Position numbers and translations under genes: made by a program. From Takifugu bimaculatus (lineage: Eukaryota; Chordata; Actinopteri; Tetraodontiformes; Tetraodontidae): 64,000 bases of DNA. The stretch is from assembly GCA_004026145.2 (NCBI GenBank), contig CP034990.1, positions 18,678,176 to 18,742,175 of the forward strand. Reading direction: 5' to 3'. Below, in pieces: positions 44,914-57,751 of the stretch (position 1 is its first letter; the number at the start of each line of letters is the position of its first letter). Below the pieces are notes generated by a model. It was not told the DNA's origin and did not search any database. It saw only the letters and a program-made list of their open reading frames with translations.

Positions 44914-47245
44914 TCAGTCCTGTCCCGGGTCCTTGGCCGGGCCTCCGTCCAGGTAGATCTTGAGGGCCTTCTCTTTGCGCGGTGAATAACTGACACGGTG
45001 GCCAGTCTTCAGTAGCCGGCTGCTCTCCCTCTTCATTAGCTCGCTGCGCTCATCCTCCGACAGCTCCATGGGCTCCTCTGTGCTGTTCCTACGTGCACAA
45101 AAGAACCAAATTACACAATCGCTTTATCACTTCAGGGATGAGGGGAATAAGCCTGAAAATCAGCCAACAGAGAAACAGCTTGCGCATCATCCAGAGGTTT
45201 GATTCTAACCTGTAGAAGACCACAGCGCCGTCATCACAGATGTACAGAGGCCACACGTTCAGAGTAGAGACCTTTGGGTTCCAGTCCAAATCCTGCTGGA
45301 TCTCCAGCACAGAGATGTCACAAGGAAATGTTCCTCTGCCCTGCAAACAGAAGACAGAGCTTTGAGGCATAGAAATGAAGACAATGACCAAGTAAAGCAG
45401 CCGTGCGTCTCACAAACCTTTGCAAAGTCCAGGTTTTCAAGAGTGATGTCACTCATTTCACTGAGCTAAAAACAGAAAGGAAGATCTTTCACATCTATCA
45501 TCAAAGGAGTTTTAACCAGCGTGTAATTAATAAATCCACCCCAACACGGACCTTTTCCTTCAGTTCGTCTACGCTGCTGTTCTCCAATATCACCTCCTGA
45601 AAAGGCCCCAGCTTCATCGTAGAAGGGCTCCATCTCCGGGTCAGAACAGCGAGTTGTGACATAGACTTCATCTTCTCTGATTCTAAAGAATCAGAGGACA
45701 AAAAGCATCATTTTGGAGCCCGATGTGATGTGTCCATGCCATGTTTTCTTGCTACAAGTCCATAAATACAGAATAAATGATGCAATGATGCTATTCACAT
45801 TAATATTTTGGGTTGAACTGATTTCATCAATACAATCACATTAAACTGGGAGATCTAAATGTACGTTATAACTAATTACCATTGAGAACTTCCAAGAAAA
45901 CCTCCCAGTTGGAGGAGATGCTGATGTCTTCTTCATAAACGTGATAGTCCAGAAACACCGTGCCTGGGTTTTTCCACGTCTTCTTTCTCAGACGGACCCT
46001 AAAACAAAGAAAGCTCGTAATTATCTAATAACACCGACTCTACATCGTAACCATCACACATGATCCTCAACATGTGGGAACGCCTCCACCTGCCTGTCAA
46101 TGTTGAGGTCCAGTTTGCACTGTTCTTTCAGCAGCGGGAGCAGCTCCTCCTTGGACTGCCGGACAGTCATGCCTTTGGCAAACACCGTATCCACCAGGAA
46201 CTTGCAGGGCTGCAGAACACGCGTGTTAAAATCATCAGCCAGTATTAAATGACAACGTTAAGCCGTTACCTCTGCTTCGTTCACGAGTAGCTGGTACACC
46301 TTCACTCTGTATTCACCCTTTTTCAGAGCTCTTCCGAGGCGGATCGTTATCTACGGAAAATGGTGACAAGCCCACGTCATGGTCACCTTTGAAACTGCCG
46401 TCACAAAGAAAAGCTAGCGCGGAGGCAGACCTTGTTGTCGTCAGAGAACGATGAGAGTGTTTCATTGAGTCGGATGCTCTCGAACTCCTGGTTGTTGGCG
46501 TAAACCCGAAACACTTTGAACTGAGCGGAGGGGACCCCCACGTAAGGCTCCAGGTTCTGTTTAAATGCTGCTAATGTGATCCTTTTGTCCACATAAACCA
46601 CTAAACCTGGAGAAGATCAAAAGAAACAGAAATTTAACATTCATGTACTCTGATCCAAACCTAAGTGAGGAATATGAAGTACACAATGGCATCAATGTCA
46701 CAGAAAGGTCACATAAGTTTCATACATTTTTGTGCGTCGCACGTGGAGTCACTCTGTGAACAAGGCTCAGTTCTAAAATACAGGTACTGAGCCTCTCCTT
46801 TGCTCTTCCCATTGTCATCGTATTCAGCTGTCTGTCCCAGAGTCCTCTTCAGCAGTGTCCCATGTCTCCTTTTTGCCCTCGTGGGCTTTGGAGCGACGGC
46901 TACTTGTGATGCTGTGCGAGTCCAGGCCATTGGCCAATGCCAAGGGCCCGCTGTCGGCGTTACACAGTGTGTCGCTGCTGTGACTGGAGCTCAAGATGTC
47001 GCTGTCCACCGAGCTCGTGCTGCGGTCATTGTTGACCTCAGAGTCCGACCGCTCTTCACAGGCAAAGTGGTTCTCAGGGTCGGAGGAGGCGCCGCTGCTG
47101 CCGGCCATCCTGATCCGATTCTCCAGCTCTCTGTTGTCTGCAGCCTCGCCGAGTAAAGAGTTGGAATCTGCGTCTTGGGTGGGAGATTCAATGTGTTCAA
47201 AGTCACTGGCATCTGAGCTTTTCTGGCTGTCGCTGGTGCTGGAGC

Positions 47246-47287
<42 letters not shown>

Positions 47288-50200
47288 GAGACAGGTTCTT
47301 CAGTTTTTCTGTACTCTCTTCCAGGATAGCCTCTACTGATTTCCTGTTTCCCTTTGACCCGTCCAAGGATGGATCAGAATCAACACCTACTTTTTGACAA
47401 ACAGTTCTGTTGGTCGATGTGCCTGGAGACTGTTCAGGCAGCAAGACCAAAAGCCGGATTGTATTTCCATGACGATCCAACAGCTTCCACAATAAAGAGT
47501 CAGAGAAAGTGACCTGATGATCCGATGAGATTGAGCTCTCTACAAAAACCTGAGAGATTAGAGAAAAAAAACAAGACAGGAAATGAAAATTTTGATTCTA
47601 AATAAACAACCCATTCAGCTTTGTATATAGGAAGAAAATAAAGGGACCTTGTTGCTTCTGAAGAAGCCCTCAGCTTTCAGAGTCTTATTTGGAACATACA
47701 AAAGGCGAAGGTCATTATAACAGCGCTCCAGGACCACACGCATGGTTTCTGCAGATAAACCTGTAGCCTGTGGAGAAACACACGCAGGAGACGTGTCATC
47801 GCTGCCGTTACGAACCGGTCAAGACGAGAAAAGGACTCCAGAAGAGCAGCAAACCTGTGCAATAAGCTGCTTGAATTCTGTGATGGTCTGGTTCAGATAA
47901 GCTCTGACGCTGACTGAAGCGGCGATGGTCTCGCTCTCCAAGTCCACAACGTGAACCTTCACCATCACTTCTGAGGAGAACCGGAAACACATTAAATATC
48001 TATGAATCAGCTCTGAAGATGGACCCCACAGAGAAGTGCGTTCATCAGTATTCTAGTTTTCATCAGTCGTAAGCGCAAATAATTCCTTGTGTTGGAGAAA
48101 CGAGCAATTACTTTGTCTCAGTTTGTGTCTCAACAGCAGCAGCGGGCTACTAACCTCCAGGTTTGTACGGTTGAAACACTTGGTCAGGCCTGCGGGTCTC
48201 AAGAAGCAAATCGAACATGTACGAAGACTTGACTCCTCCCAGGAGAAGACCCATTGGTGTGTCCTCCTCGCCTTCATATGAGCGCTCCAGATACTCGTGG
48301 AACTCATCATACTTCACCAAACGACAACAGTCCAGCGTGACCAACCCCTCTAGTTCCATCAGCTGTAGCAGGAAACACACAAATGACCTCAGGTAAATAA
48401 AACCCCTCATTGCAACATCCCTCAAGTTTAATGGACGAAGTTTTCCAGTGATTTCAAGCTTGTCTGGTGCATTCAAAGATAGTCAATGATTGAAGAGTGA
48501 AGAATGCAGCAGCTGGATCTTAAACACACACCTTGTAGGCCATCTCTGTTGCTTCTCTGAGGGTTTTGTCCTTATGCACTTCCAGCTTACTCTCCATCAT
48601 CATCTTTACAGGGTGCATGCAGAACAGCTTTATCTGAAAGTGGACAAAGACAGAAGACCTGAAGCTGGTTTAAGGATCAGAAGGGCAGTAGAAATAGACC
48701 TAAGCCAGAACGACTGTGTACTTTGCAAGTGTTTCTTTCGATCTCTCTCTGTCGCTTCTCCTGCTCCTCCGACTCCTTCTCCTTCTGAACCAAACTCTTT
48801 ATGTGCTCTGGGAAGTCTTCCACAGATAAATACTCTGGAGAAGGACACATACACATTCACAATCAAAGCACACACACCTACTCCACGACAAGAATACAAC
48901 AAAGAATCTAGTTGCAATAAAAAATAGTGATTGTTTTACATTTGATTCAAATTTTCCATGATTGTCTTACTTGCGTTCCTTGAGGGGTCTTTCAATCTAT
49001 AAATCAGCATATATGCATTTGTAGAGCTGCATAGAAGGAAGATAATGACCCGTTAGCAGGTGTACTGCAAAATTCAAGAGATGGAGAAGGAGAATTTGTC
49101 TACCAGCAACAAAAATATATGTATAAACACATCAACTTTTTTACTTTTATTTGCTGCATGTGGTCTCGCGTCAATGAGTCCAGAGAATAAAGAAAATCTG
49201 GAGACTTTCCCAAAATAGGCCAACGAGACAGCACAAAGGCTTCACCCATATTTATAAAAGGTGGAGAGGCAAAAAAAACCCATTGTTCATATAGATCATA
49301 AGCCAAATCTATCAGCCAGAACCAACCTTGCAAAGGCACTAGAGTAATAACCTCTGCTCCCTGAGGACCCCCCATATGTCTTCCTGATATCGTCTTGAGT
49401 GATCTGTTCAATAAAAATGCACAAAACAGGTTTAAAACAAACCAAAAAAGATCGAGGTTTTCAGTAATCAAGTGCAACATAATTAAGGTACTCGGGCTGC
49501 GCAGGGCTAAAGGCTGACCTTGCTAACGTGTTGATCGTTGAAACTGTACCACTGGCCATCACTGAAGGATTTGATGTGGGCATAGTAATGTCCACCAGCA
49601 GCGCTCCCAGAATGGACCATAACAGAGAACAGCTCAAATGTCGGCAAACTCTGCGGATTCAGAAAGGCAGAAGGTGAAAAGCGGCTAATGACTGGAATAA
49701 TCATAAGAGTTGAGTTTCTTAGAAGATGCTGAATGATGATCATATGGTGAATCCCCACAAATATACGATAGTTTGTAACCTGGACGTTCAGCAGTTTGTT
49801 CTTCTGACACTTTAGTGAAAATAGAGGAAATTCCATCCAAAGAAGGGGGAATAATCAATTTGGGAGCTAATCGGAATAGTGGGCAGGGAAGAAATGTACC
49901 TTTGGCTTCAGCATTCTGTCTGCATTGTTGGTGCTGTCCAAACAGATGCCTTCATCCACACAATCATCCGTAGAAAAATCGTTGCTCATCTGGTCACTGT
50001 GGCAACTGCCTTCGTTCTCGGCCCCACTATCAGTGCAGCTCTCCGTCTGAGGCGACTTCTAAATCAATAGAGAAGTCAATAAATAGCAAAAACAGCTCTA
50101 CATCCTAAAAACATTCCCATAATCACTGAGCAATCAATAATAATTATGGCTTATGATGAGATAGGTGGTGGCTTAAAGACACAACCCAAAATATTCAACT

Positions 50201-53200
50201 AGGTTATGAATAGTAGCACAACAAGCCCATACGAGCAACGAGATGATTGCCTGTATGAAGTCAACAGACGCCATCGCAGCTTCCGTTACCTCATCTTCCA
50301 CATCGATGAAGGGGCTCATGTCGAGCTCCTCGGGGAAGGTCATGCGGTCGTTGAGCTTGATGCGATGCATAGTGTTGTAGTCGAAATCAAAGCGCTTCAG
50401 CTGGAGCGTCAGCAGGTAGGGAAAGTGCAGGAATCTCAGCCCCTGTGTGGAGACGCAGGTACGCAACAGTCAGACAGGAAAGGCAGGCAGGTGGCAGCAG
50501 TCTCCAGGTGTCACCACCCCCACGGAACATTTGAGATCCGCTTACTTTTCGAGCATCGCATTTCTTTTGGCAACGCTCGCAGAAGTACTGGTTGGGTCCA
50601 TCCAGAGTTTCTGGTTGGATAAATGCCTGCAAAGCCTCTTCCTGTGACAGGAAAAAAAAGAGTTTCAGGCCCAACTGTGTTTACACTAAACATAAATGCT
50701 CAAAGCTGAGAGAGAAAAAACAGAGTACAACAATTTAAAGGACGACAGCTGGTGAAAAAACATGGCAGCACAACATGTGAAGAGACACACACCACACTGC
50801 CGTAAGCCTGGCTGGCTCCGAAGGGTCTGATAACCAGAGGGATGTCCAGGTAAGTATCGATCCTCCAGCTCTCGTAGCCACACTCCAGACAGCGCACGTA
50901 ATCTTTTAACTTCCCCTGGTACAGCTGGTTGATCAGGTCAGCCTGAGGACGCCAAAGCACGACAGTCAAGCTTGTAGAGTTGTGAAGCATCACCGGACAC
51001 CAATACTGCAGTCATTCCCTTTATAAGCAATTATACTGTGCATGAAACAAGAATGGTTGCATCACAAGCACTCAAAATGTCCGCTCCTGTGCCACGGTTA
51101 CATGTCTGAGAGCTCTGTGCTTTTCCTGCAGTCACACCGAATCAAGTGTGCAAAGTTGGGATGTGATTTTAGTCATGAATGCTGCGTAAGAAGCTTTGTT
51201 GAATTAATCCAAGAGATTCATGAATGGTGACATGTTTTCACTCCTTTAAGGAAGATTTAAGCTTCTACTTCTAAACTGCAGGAGTAAAAAATAGCAGTAA
51301 TTAGTGTGTGAGTATGGAGAAGGCAGAGGCAGAACTCCTGAGGATGCTGCAGATAGCACTGTTAGCATCATACATGGTGCTTGAAGCCATCAGAGAGGCA
51401 TGTTGGATCAGCTAACTTCACAGAGTTGCTACCGAAGAAGAACCCTTGGAGAAAACAGTCCAAATATTAAGTGTTTGCATTTTAAAGCCCTCGCCTTAAC
51501 GGACCCATGACCCGGGGTTCCTGATCCATTTCACTTTTCCTGCACTAGATCTCTTGTACGTATGTAGCATTGCAGAGCAGCCTGACTACTGCACTCCCTT
51601 ACCTGCACTGTCTGCTTCCACTTTTGCTCCAGGGCATCAAACATGACCCTACACAGCTCCTGGACATCGTGCTGCTGCCAAGCTAAAGCAGACAAACCCA
51701 CATAAAGCCGGTCATTAAATGTGCAGACGCAAAGGCATAGTCAGAGAGGTGTGTCAGCCCTCACCCTCACTACTGTCCCAGCCAAAGCTCCGCGTTACGT
51801 CGGTGGTCTCGATTGCCCGTTTCTTACTGGTCTGCAGGAGAACAAACAACCTTTGCAGCTGGTAAGGGATGCTGGTGACTGGATCCTCCTCAGACTCTTC
51901 AAACTCCCAGCTGAAATGTGCCAAAAAGATTAAAATAAACACGTCATTTCTGGGGGTCACCGCGCATGATTTAACCACAACCCCACATTCTTACTTGTAG
52001 AGTGCGTTTCTGAATTCTGGAGTCATGAACAGAGTCTGCAGAAGGCTGTTGAGATAACAGGTCATAGCCTGGTTGACCAGACCGACGTAACCTGGAGAGG
52101 AGCAAAAGAGAGGAAGTGGATGCAAGTGCATGAAAAAGGCAACGTTCAGGCCTGTTCAGGCTCACCTGTATCAGATTTGGTGAGAATAGACGAGTAAGAG
52201 TAGGATGGACTGCTGTAATCACCACTGCAGCCTACGGAGCCTTCTCGGGGGAGGGGCCCGATGAAGCGCTCCTGGGAGCTGTCATCCAGCCCGCTGCTAT
52301 CAGCAGCTCCCGATTCATCCTAAACGCAGAAACGGGATTAATGGGAACTTTCTGTTGTCTGGGAAACCAAAGTGGGGCCCTCGCAAAACTCACAGATGCA
52401 AGCTGGGGCTGTTCTCCATCTTTGTCAGTAATGTGGAGAAAGTTTCTTTTGCCACCGGGCTCGAACCCAGAATCGGAGAGGGACATCTCACTCCGGTGGT
52501 CCAGCGGCGCCTGGAGGGAGACGCGTTGCAAAAAAAAAATGAGCAAACGTTTTGAGCAACGGCTGCTGGAAAGGACAAAGAAACCACAGTCACGTTCTCC
52601 CGACGGCACGCCGGACTCGCAGGAATAAAATTCCCGCTGGACCCGAGTGGAAGCGAGCAAAGTCTCGCTGCCTGTCCGCACAGCGAGCTGAGGCCGAGCG
52701 CTGCGCTGGAAACACACAGCGGCTTAATCCACTGACCTACTCAGCGAGATAACAACAGAGACAGCACCTGGGCTTTGGCCCGGGTCGCAGCAGGATTAGG
52801 CCGTGCGCATTTAAGAAAAGGGAGCATTACGTGCACGTCCAAGTGCACGCTGAATCAACCCTGACACACTGCAAAGATGCAGACTCAAACTAAAAGGAAC
52901 GATCTCTCTGACCCCCCCCGACATTCCTTCTCCTCTATAGCTGAGAACAACGCTGATAAAATGATTTGTTCAAACTCCGATAACAAATAAAAGAGTCACC
53001 ACGTGGGCGCCAGATGTTCGGGCTTATCTCAGCTCCGGTGGCTTTCTCCCGGGTCACCGACAGGTGACCGCCTCCTTTCCCTGCTCAACTACTGCCGAAC
53101 ATTCAGCGCTCAAACTCGGAGCGTTCAGCCGCGCTCGTCTCTGCCAGCGTTGGCTGGTGCCACCCAAACGGGGCGGGAGGCGACGCTGAACCAGAGCGGC

Positions 53201-56168
53201 GAGTTCGGTCGGACTCTGAGAGCTGGTTGACAAAGAGAAAGAGAAGCGGCTTCAATCTCCCCACCGTGTTAGGTGCGTTTCCCCAGGTCAGCTCAAAGGT
53301 GCCCGTGACGTATCCGGCTTTGTGGGCCACATCTTCGTGGAGCTTGGACAGGGGGGTGGAGGCGGGCAGGTTCAGGGTGAGCCGCTCGGTGACCGTCCTC
53401 GCGTTGGTGGTGTCCTGAATTATGCACAGCGCACGAGGCTCCTCGGCAGCGTTGTGGATCTGGACGATCATTAAAAAAAAATAAATGACAGCGTGCTTCT
53501 TAACGCCACATCAACACGACCGAGGGTCACGAGCCGCCGCGTTGCACGAAATCTGCTGCTAGACGAAGAGGAAAAATACCGATTTAACAATTCCGAATCA
53601 TTTCCTGGACATAAGACTTAAGCAAAAGTGCGGATGTGATTTAAAACGCACACAGAATTTTGCATTCAGTTATGTTAGGCAATGCATCCGACACAACCGA
53701 CTGGAAATAAACGCAACACGCGTGAACCCGAACGCCGCGCTTTAGCTCCAACTGGAACACAAACAGTAATTTTCCCTGAGTCATCGGGTCTGTGGGCTCA
53801 AGGCCGGGCTGAACATTAACAGGTCAGACATGCAAGCTGCTCCCTAAATGACAGCACATCCCGGTTGCACACGAACGGTGACATTATTCCGCTGCGCCTC
53901 TCCCGGCTGCTGAAGAACACTCACAATGCTGTTTCATGCATTCAGGCCCATGCTTTAGCACGCTCCCCAAACAAGAGGCAGCTACCTGAGATCTCCTCTT
54001 CATCTCATCAAAAACACTCTTCCTGCAACTCCAAAACATCGCCTGATATCGTGCGGACAGAACAAAAACAAGAATGTGTCAACACGTTTCGATCTGGGGG
54101 GGTTCTGCAGTCATAAATATTTCTATTTAGCCACATTTCAACTATTTCCTGCCGCCATTTGCCTGGTAAATTAGCGCCTTTGCTGGGAAATAATGAAAGG
54201 GTAATTACAGGGATACGCTGTATTTCTGCCGTTCCCATGTTGCAGCCTCGCTGGGAGGTCTGTGATCGCAACAAAATGTGACTGGGGCACAAAAAAGAAG
54301 CTGCCACTAAAAACACACAAGTGTATTAAGAGATTAAAGGTTATTTTTACTGTGCATATAATTACAAGGTGGTGACACACAATGACGGGTGCGGTGGGGC
54401 ACTTTACAGCTGTAACTCATCATAAATGCCACACAAACACTGACTGGCTGCGATGCTGTGCAATATTCACCAAAATCTGGCCATTTAAAGGGGGTCTGTC
54501 TCCAGTTGGTGGGGAATTCATTTGGGGGCCACTATTAATGGTCCCAGTAAGGGTTTTTTTTTGTGGGTGTCAGCGAGTTCATAAAATGAGGGACATAATT
54601 TGTGGAGGAGCTTAATGCTTAACATATCAACCCAATTTAGACAGTTTAAATGATCATTTTGCTACCTGGAGTTTCCACGGCTAAATTCATGGAACAAACA
54701 ACCAAAGCAAAGTGAAAGTGAAAGTGCTTTTGGTGTGTCTGGACTCAAACTGAACTGGACCGTTTACACATTGGCCACAGCGAAGACATCGTCCCCGTCT
54801 GGTGACCAAGTCCAGCAGACGTGAAAACAAGGACAAACTGTACGACAACAAGCCCGAATAGATGTTTTAAATCCCGATTTCAGCACCAAACCCAGAGATT
54901 CTACCTTCTGGTCCTTTACTTCCTAAATATATCTTGTAATTAATATTAATGCTTCATTAAAGGGGACTAATTAGCTCTGGGAATAACTTTGAAGATGTAA
55001 ATAACCGTATTTACACATTCATAAATCGTCAAAAGATGTTTAATCTCGCCTAATTTCCCCCTCGGGCCTGAGGTGTGTTGATGACGTCCTCCGCCGGGTG
55101 AAATAGTCCCGCTGACGTAAATCCGGCCGGGGCAGCTTGTAGTAACCTTCCAGAAATACTCGCGTAAAATATTTAATAAGAAATCCAATGCCGTGCCAAT
55201 AATAGTCACGGTGACGTCAAATGTTTTAAGGAAAGAAATGTTCTCCTCATCCCCTCAAAAATGCTAACCTTCCAGGGTGCAGAGGAGAGCAGGTTTAAGG
55301 TCAGAAAACCACCCGAACGTCTGCCGTGTTCTATCCAACACAGCCTGGAACCACCAGGAATAAACGCTGGAGGAATCCTCGACGTGAATCCGTCGATCCC
55401 ATTTGAAGAAAGGGCGATCGCTTTCGCTTTAATCGCAGAGTTAAACCTGCTAGCATTAGCCTTGGACCATGTTTACGCCGAAGCTACAAGTCCGATTCAA
55501 AACATGGTGCGATCGGGTCGAAAGAATCGAAGTAACCGTAAACGAAAACAACATTTAGAAGTAGGATCAACTTCTACTCAACGTCGCCGTTAACCCCGCC
55601 GCTTACATGGAGCGGCGGGGTTCGGCTTGACTTAATAGTGTAAATATTTCTAGAAATGTCAATAGTTGTCACTGACAAGACTTAAAAGTGCTAACGCCAC
55701 AGCTAGCTAAATTCTACGAGCTACTATTACTTGCAAATTAGCACCGGGGGAAACTAATGTTGACAAGCAACGTTTTCGTTTGGAAAAAAAAAACCCGGAA
55801 ACAATTCGGGTTGAAAAGTTTCGATAACTCAATGATTTGCGTGGTGAAGGTTGAGTTGGCACCGTCTCCATAAACTCACTTCAGAAAAGACGGAGCGAAA
55901 CTAGCCGATACAAGTCGTGTAGCCGCAGCTAGGCTAGGCCGTCCAAGTAACTGTTAGCGTTACGGAGTTAGCCTGGAAATAACAAGTCCAGACCACAAAG
56001 CCCTTAAGCTGCCCGGAGAAGTGTTGGGGACATTAACGAGCACGGTGCGCGAAGGTGACAACTCGACAAAGCAGCAAAAGGGTGGAATTGATGTCCCCCC
56101 CTCCCGACTTACGAAAGCGACAACCTCACCTCTTTAGGTACGAACTGGGTCTCCTCGCTAGGCACCAT
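44914..56168 (-). CDS. usp47: ubiquitin carboxyl-terminal hydrolase 47 (one base error suspected)
   Basis: USP47 deubiquitinates DNA polymerase beta and beta-catenin, among others. Exons (minus): 56130-56168, 53986-54042, 53265-53459, 52394-52510, 52166-52319, 51995-52091, 51765-51910, 51603-51682, 50793-50942, 50546-50641, 50290-50442, 49900-50058, 49519-49650, 49327-49403, 48971-49026, 48722-48834, 48532-48633, 48155-48362, 47855-47970, 47648-47767, 46726-47549, 46431-46606, 46270-46350, 46094-46209, 45880-45998, 45552-45682, 45418-45465, 45210-45340, 44914-45088. The start MVPSEETQFVPKE matches the family. The Cys box (LVNQAMTCYLNSLLQTLFMT, Cys about 199) and His box (SGSAAGGHYYAHIKSF, His about 502) are intact, with zinc CxxC pairs (CLECGYE, CERCQKKC) and C-terminal ubiquitin-like folds. 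The exons total 4168 bases, one more than a multiple of three; the extra base near 46827 truncates the frame after EEDSGTDS. Corrected length is about 1388 aa, near the 1375 aa human form. It has a 13-unit CAG tract and one GC-AG intron. Confidence 0.95.
47247..47285 (-). repeat. (CAG)13 coding repeat in usp47
   Basis: Thirteen perfect CTG units on the plus strand read as CAG on the coding strand and give a polyglutamine run after EKLKNLSLQ. The human protein has a short glutamine run of about four here. The tract lies in the linker between the UBL region and the acidic, Ser-rich segment. Confidence 0.95.
53986..54042 (-). other. usp47: usp47 57-base cassette exon
   Basis: The segment between ATATCAG| and CTCAG|GTAGC encodes AMFWSCRKSVFDEMKRRSQ, the counterpart of the human segment beginning DVFWRCRQNIFDEMKKK. 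It is phase 0 at both ends and exactly 19 codons. Skipping it keeps the frame from ...FVPKE to IHNAAEEPRALC. Human USP47 has isoforms with and without this segment, so it is probably alternatively included here as well. Confidence 0.8.
54043..56129 (-). other. usp47 intron 1
   Basis: About 2 kb of intron after the 13-codon first coding exon. A plus-strand frame of 110 codons at 55261-55593 is unsupported by any family or start context. No RNA gene or repeat stands out. Confidence 0.6.
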
Positions 56169-56359
56169 CTCCATTTGCGCGACAGTACGAGCATCTATCC
56201 GAACGCGGATGTCAGCGGCAAAACTCTGCGGCCACCGACACGAACATCGTTTGCGCGTCGTTTGTCTTCGACTGGGAACCTCCGGGCGGCCGCGTTCAAC
56301 TTGGCCCAAACTTGCGGGGCTTATCGGGGGGGATCGAGCGCGCTGCGTCCTGCTCCGAA

Positions 56360-56480
56360 CCGAGAAAGATGGCCGATGTTCCGATGCTGCGCGAGACTTC
56401 GCATCACATTCCAGGCGGACGAGCGTGCGTGACGTGTGTGCGGGGCTCGCCGTGACGTCGGCCGCCGCCTCCCTGCGTGG
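56360..56480 (-). promoter_or_regulatory. usp47 promoter region (TATA-less, GC-rich)
   Basis: The CpG-dense stretch upstream of the usp47 ATG contains AAGATGGCC (YY1-like, about 56367), CGTGACGTG (about 56429) and CGTGACGTC (56451-56459; CRE-like). Such elements are typical of housekeeping TATA-less promoters. It lies only about 120 bases from the clec3a polyadenylation signal. Confidence 0.5.
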
Positions 56481-56594
56481 CTTTAAAAGGCCAGCGGTGA
56501 CAGGAAGGCAGCGAAACACACAGGTTCGTTTCAGTTGCGCGTTGAAGCCGATTTTTGAATGAATTATACCCGGATTGTCTTGTTTTACGTCCCA

Positions 56595-56600
56595 TTTATT
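56595..56600 (-). terminator. clec3a polyadenylation signal candidate (AATAAA)
   Basis: TTTATT on the plus strand, about 190 bases beyond the clec3a stop and before the usp47 promoter region on the same strand. Confidence 0.5.
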
Positions 56601-56787
56601 TTGCTTAAACGCTGAATGTAGAGCTGCTGTTTGCTAAGGCAGACCATCAGCATCAATAATATGGTTAGATTAGAAATAATAATAACAGCTGGCCACACCA
56701 GCCAGTCGTCCACGGTGAAATAAGACACAGGTTGACTTTTCTTTCATTTTAATGGCGGGTTCGCGGAGGTGGGCCTGCCAGGCCTCC

Positions 56788-57671
56788 TCAGGGGATGATG
56801 TACTCGCAGATGTACGTTTTGAGATGGCGGCACACCTCGTCGTGCCACTTCCCCTGCGCCGCCACCGACAGAGCCACGCAGCTCTCCCTCTTGGTGCCCG
56901 TGGGCTGGTTCTTGGAGCGGTCCCAGTTGAAGAAGGTCACCGGCAGGCTGTTGACGTCCACGTACTGGCCCTCCTTCACGATGTCCGCCACCCCGATCCA
57001 AAAGTCCCTGGATCCCGGAGCGCTCCTCTTTGCGTAGTCCCTCAGTTCATTGTTTTCCAGCAGGTCCCGTGGCGTGGCCAGGGTCCCCCCCTGCGCTATG
57101 CAGTCCTCGTTCGCCTCGTGGTAGTGTTTGGCCTCCTCACTGGTCAGGTAACATTTTCTGTTCGCTTTGATGCCCCGAAGACAGACTGAAACCAAAGAAA
57201 TCGTCAATATTGACCCACCATGGAGGTTTGGGGGCACTGAAATGTGGGGAACGGCACAAGAAAGAGTCCAATAATTGAAGATAGGTGGCGGGGGGGTCTG
57301 AAAGTCTGAAAGTTCCCTTCAATCCCTTGTTTTATTTGAATTAATTCCATCTAGATGTTATAAAATATACCTGTCTGCAGCGCCTGCATCTCCTTCAGGG
57401 AGTTGACCTCCTGCCACAGCCTCTCGATCTGGGACCTGACGTCGTCTCCCTCTGCAGCCCCACACAGAAGCATCCACACACACACACACACACACACACA
57501 CGTCTGGTGACCTGAGGGGCAACGACAGGTTGGCAGGACCTACATTTGTGGCTCTCGCCGGGGTTACTGACGCGGTGAAAGTGCCTTCCTGGTGCGGGGC
57601 GGACGCCCGGAGCCGAGGCGAAGCAAAGAGAAGCAGAGGAGGAGGAAGACGGGGAGGCCCAGGCGCGCCAT
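56788..57671 (-). CDS. clec3a: C-type lectin domain family 3 member A
   Basis: CLEC3A is a secreted, tetranectin-related C-type lectin of cartilage matrix. Three exons (minus) join in phase: 57572-57671, 57371-57451 and 56788-57185, giving 192 aa (human 197). Residues 1-22 are a signal peptide (MARLGLPVFLLLCFSLLRLG). A basic stretch (RPPRTRKALSP) follows, then a helix (QIERLWQEVNSLKEMQALQ) matching the trimerising coiled coil of tetranectin/CLEC3A. The C-type lectin domain starts at VCLRGIKANRKCYL and carries HEANEDC, DFWIGVAD, FFNWDR and the last Cys pair (ESCVALS, VCRHLKTYICEY). The second-exon start is set by phase (C|AG GGA). CLEC3B is less similar and lies elsewhere. The gene is complete, without frame breaks. 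It sits head-to-tail before usp47 and downstream of vat1l, its neighbour in other vertebrates. Confidence 0.95.
57475..57501. repeat. (CA)n microsatellite in clec3a intron 1
   Basis: CA run of about 13 units in the 120-base first intron, just upstream of the second exon's acceptor. Confidence 0.9.
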
Positions 57672-57742
57672 GGCTGCGGATCCTCCAGGACGGGACTCAG
57701 GGGTGCTGCTGTGGAAGGAACCAAGCACGCATGAGGCGGGTG

Positions 57743-57751
57743 AATATATAG
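57743..57751 (-). promoter_or_regulatory. clec3a: clec3a TATA box
   Basis: CTATATATT on the minus strand, about 72 bases before the clec3a ATG, places the start site near 57715. This fits a tissue-restricted gene with a very short leader. Confidence 0.6.

Noticed and set aside
46996..47397. Plus-strand frame with a polycysteine run
   Set aside because: Antisense reading of the usp47 CAG tract and flanking exon.
55261..55593. 110-codon basic frame in usp47 intron 1
   Set aside because: No family, no splice or promoter support, sits inside an intron on the opposite strand.
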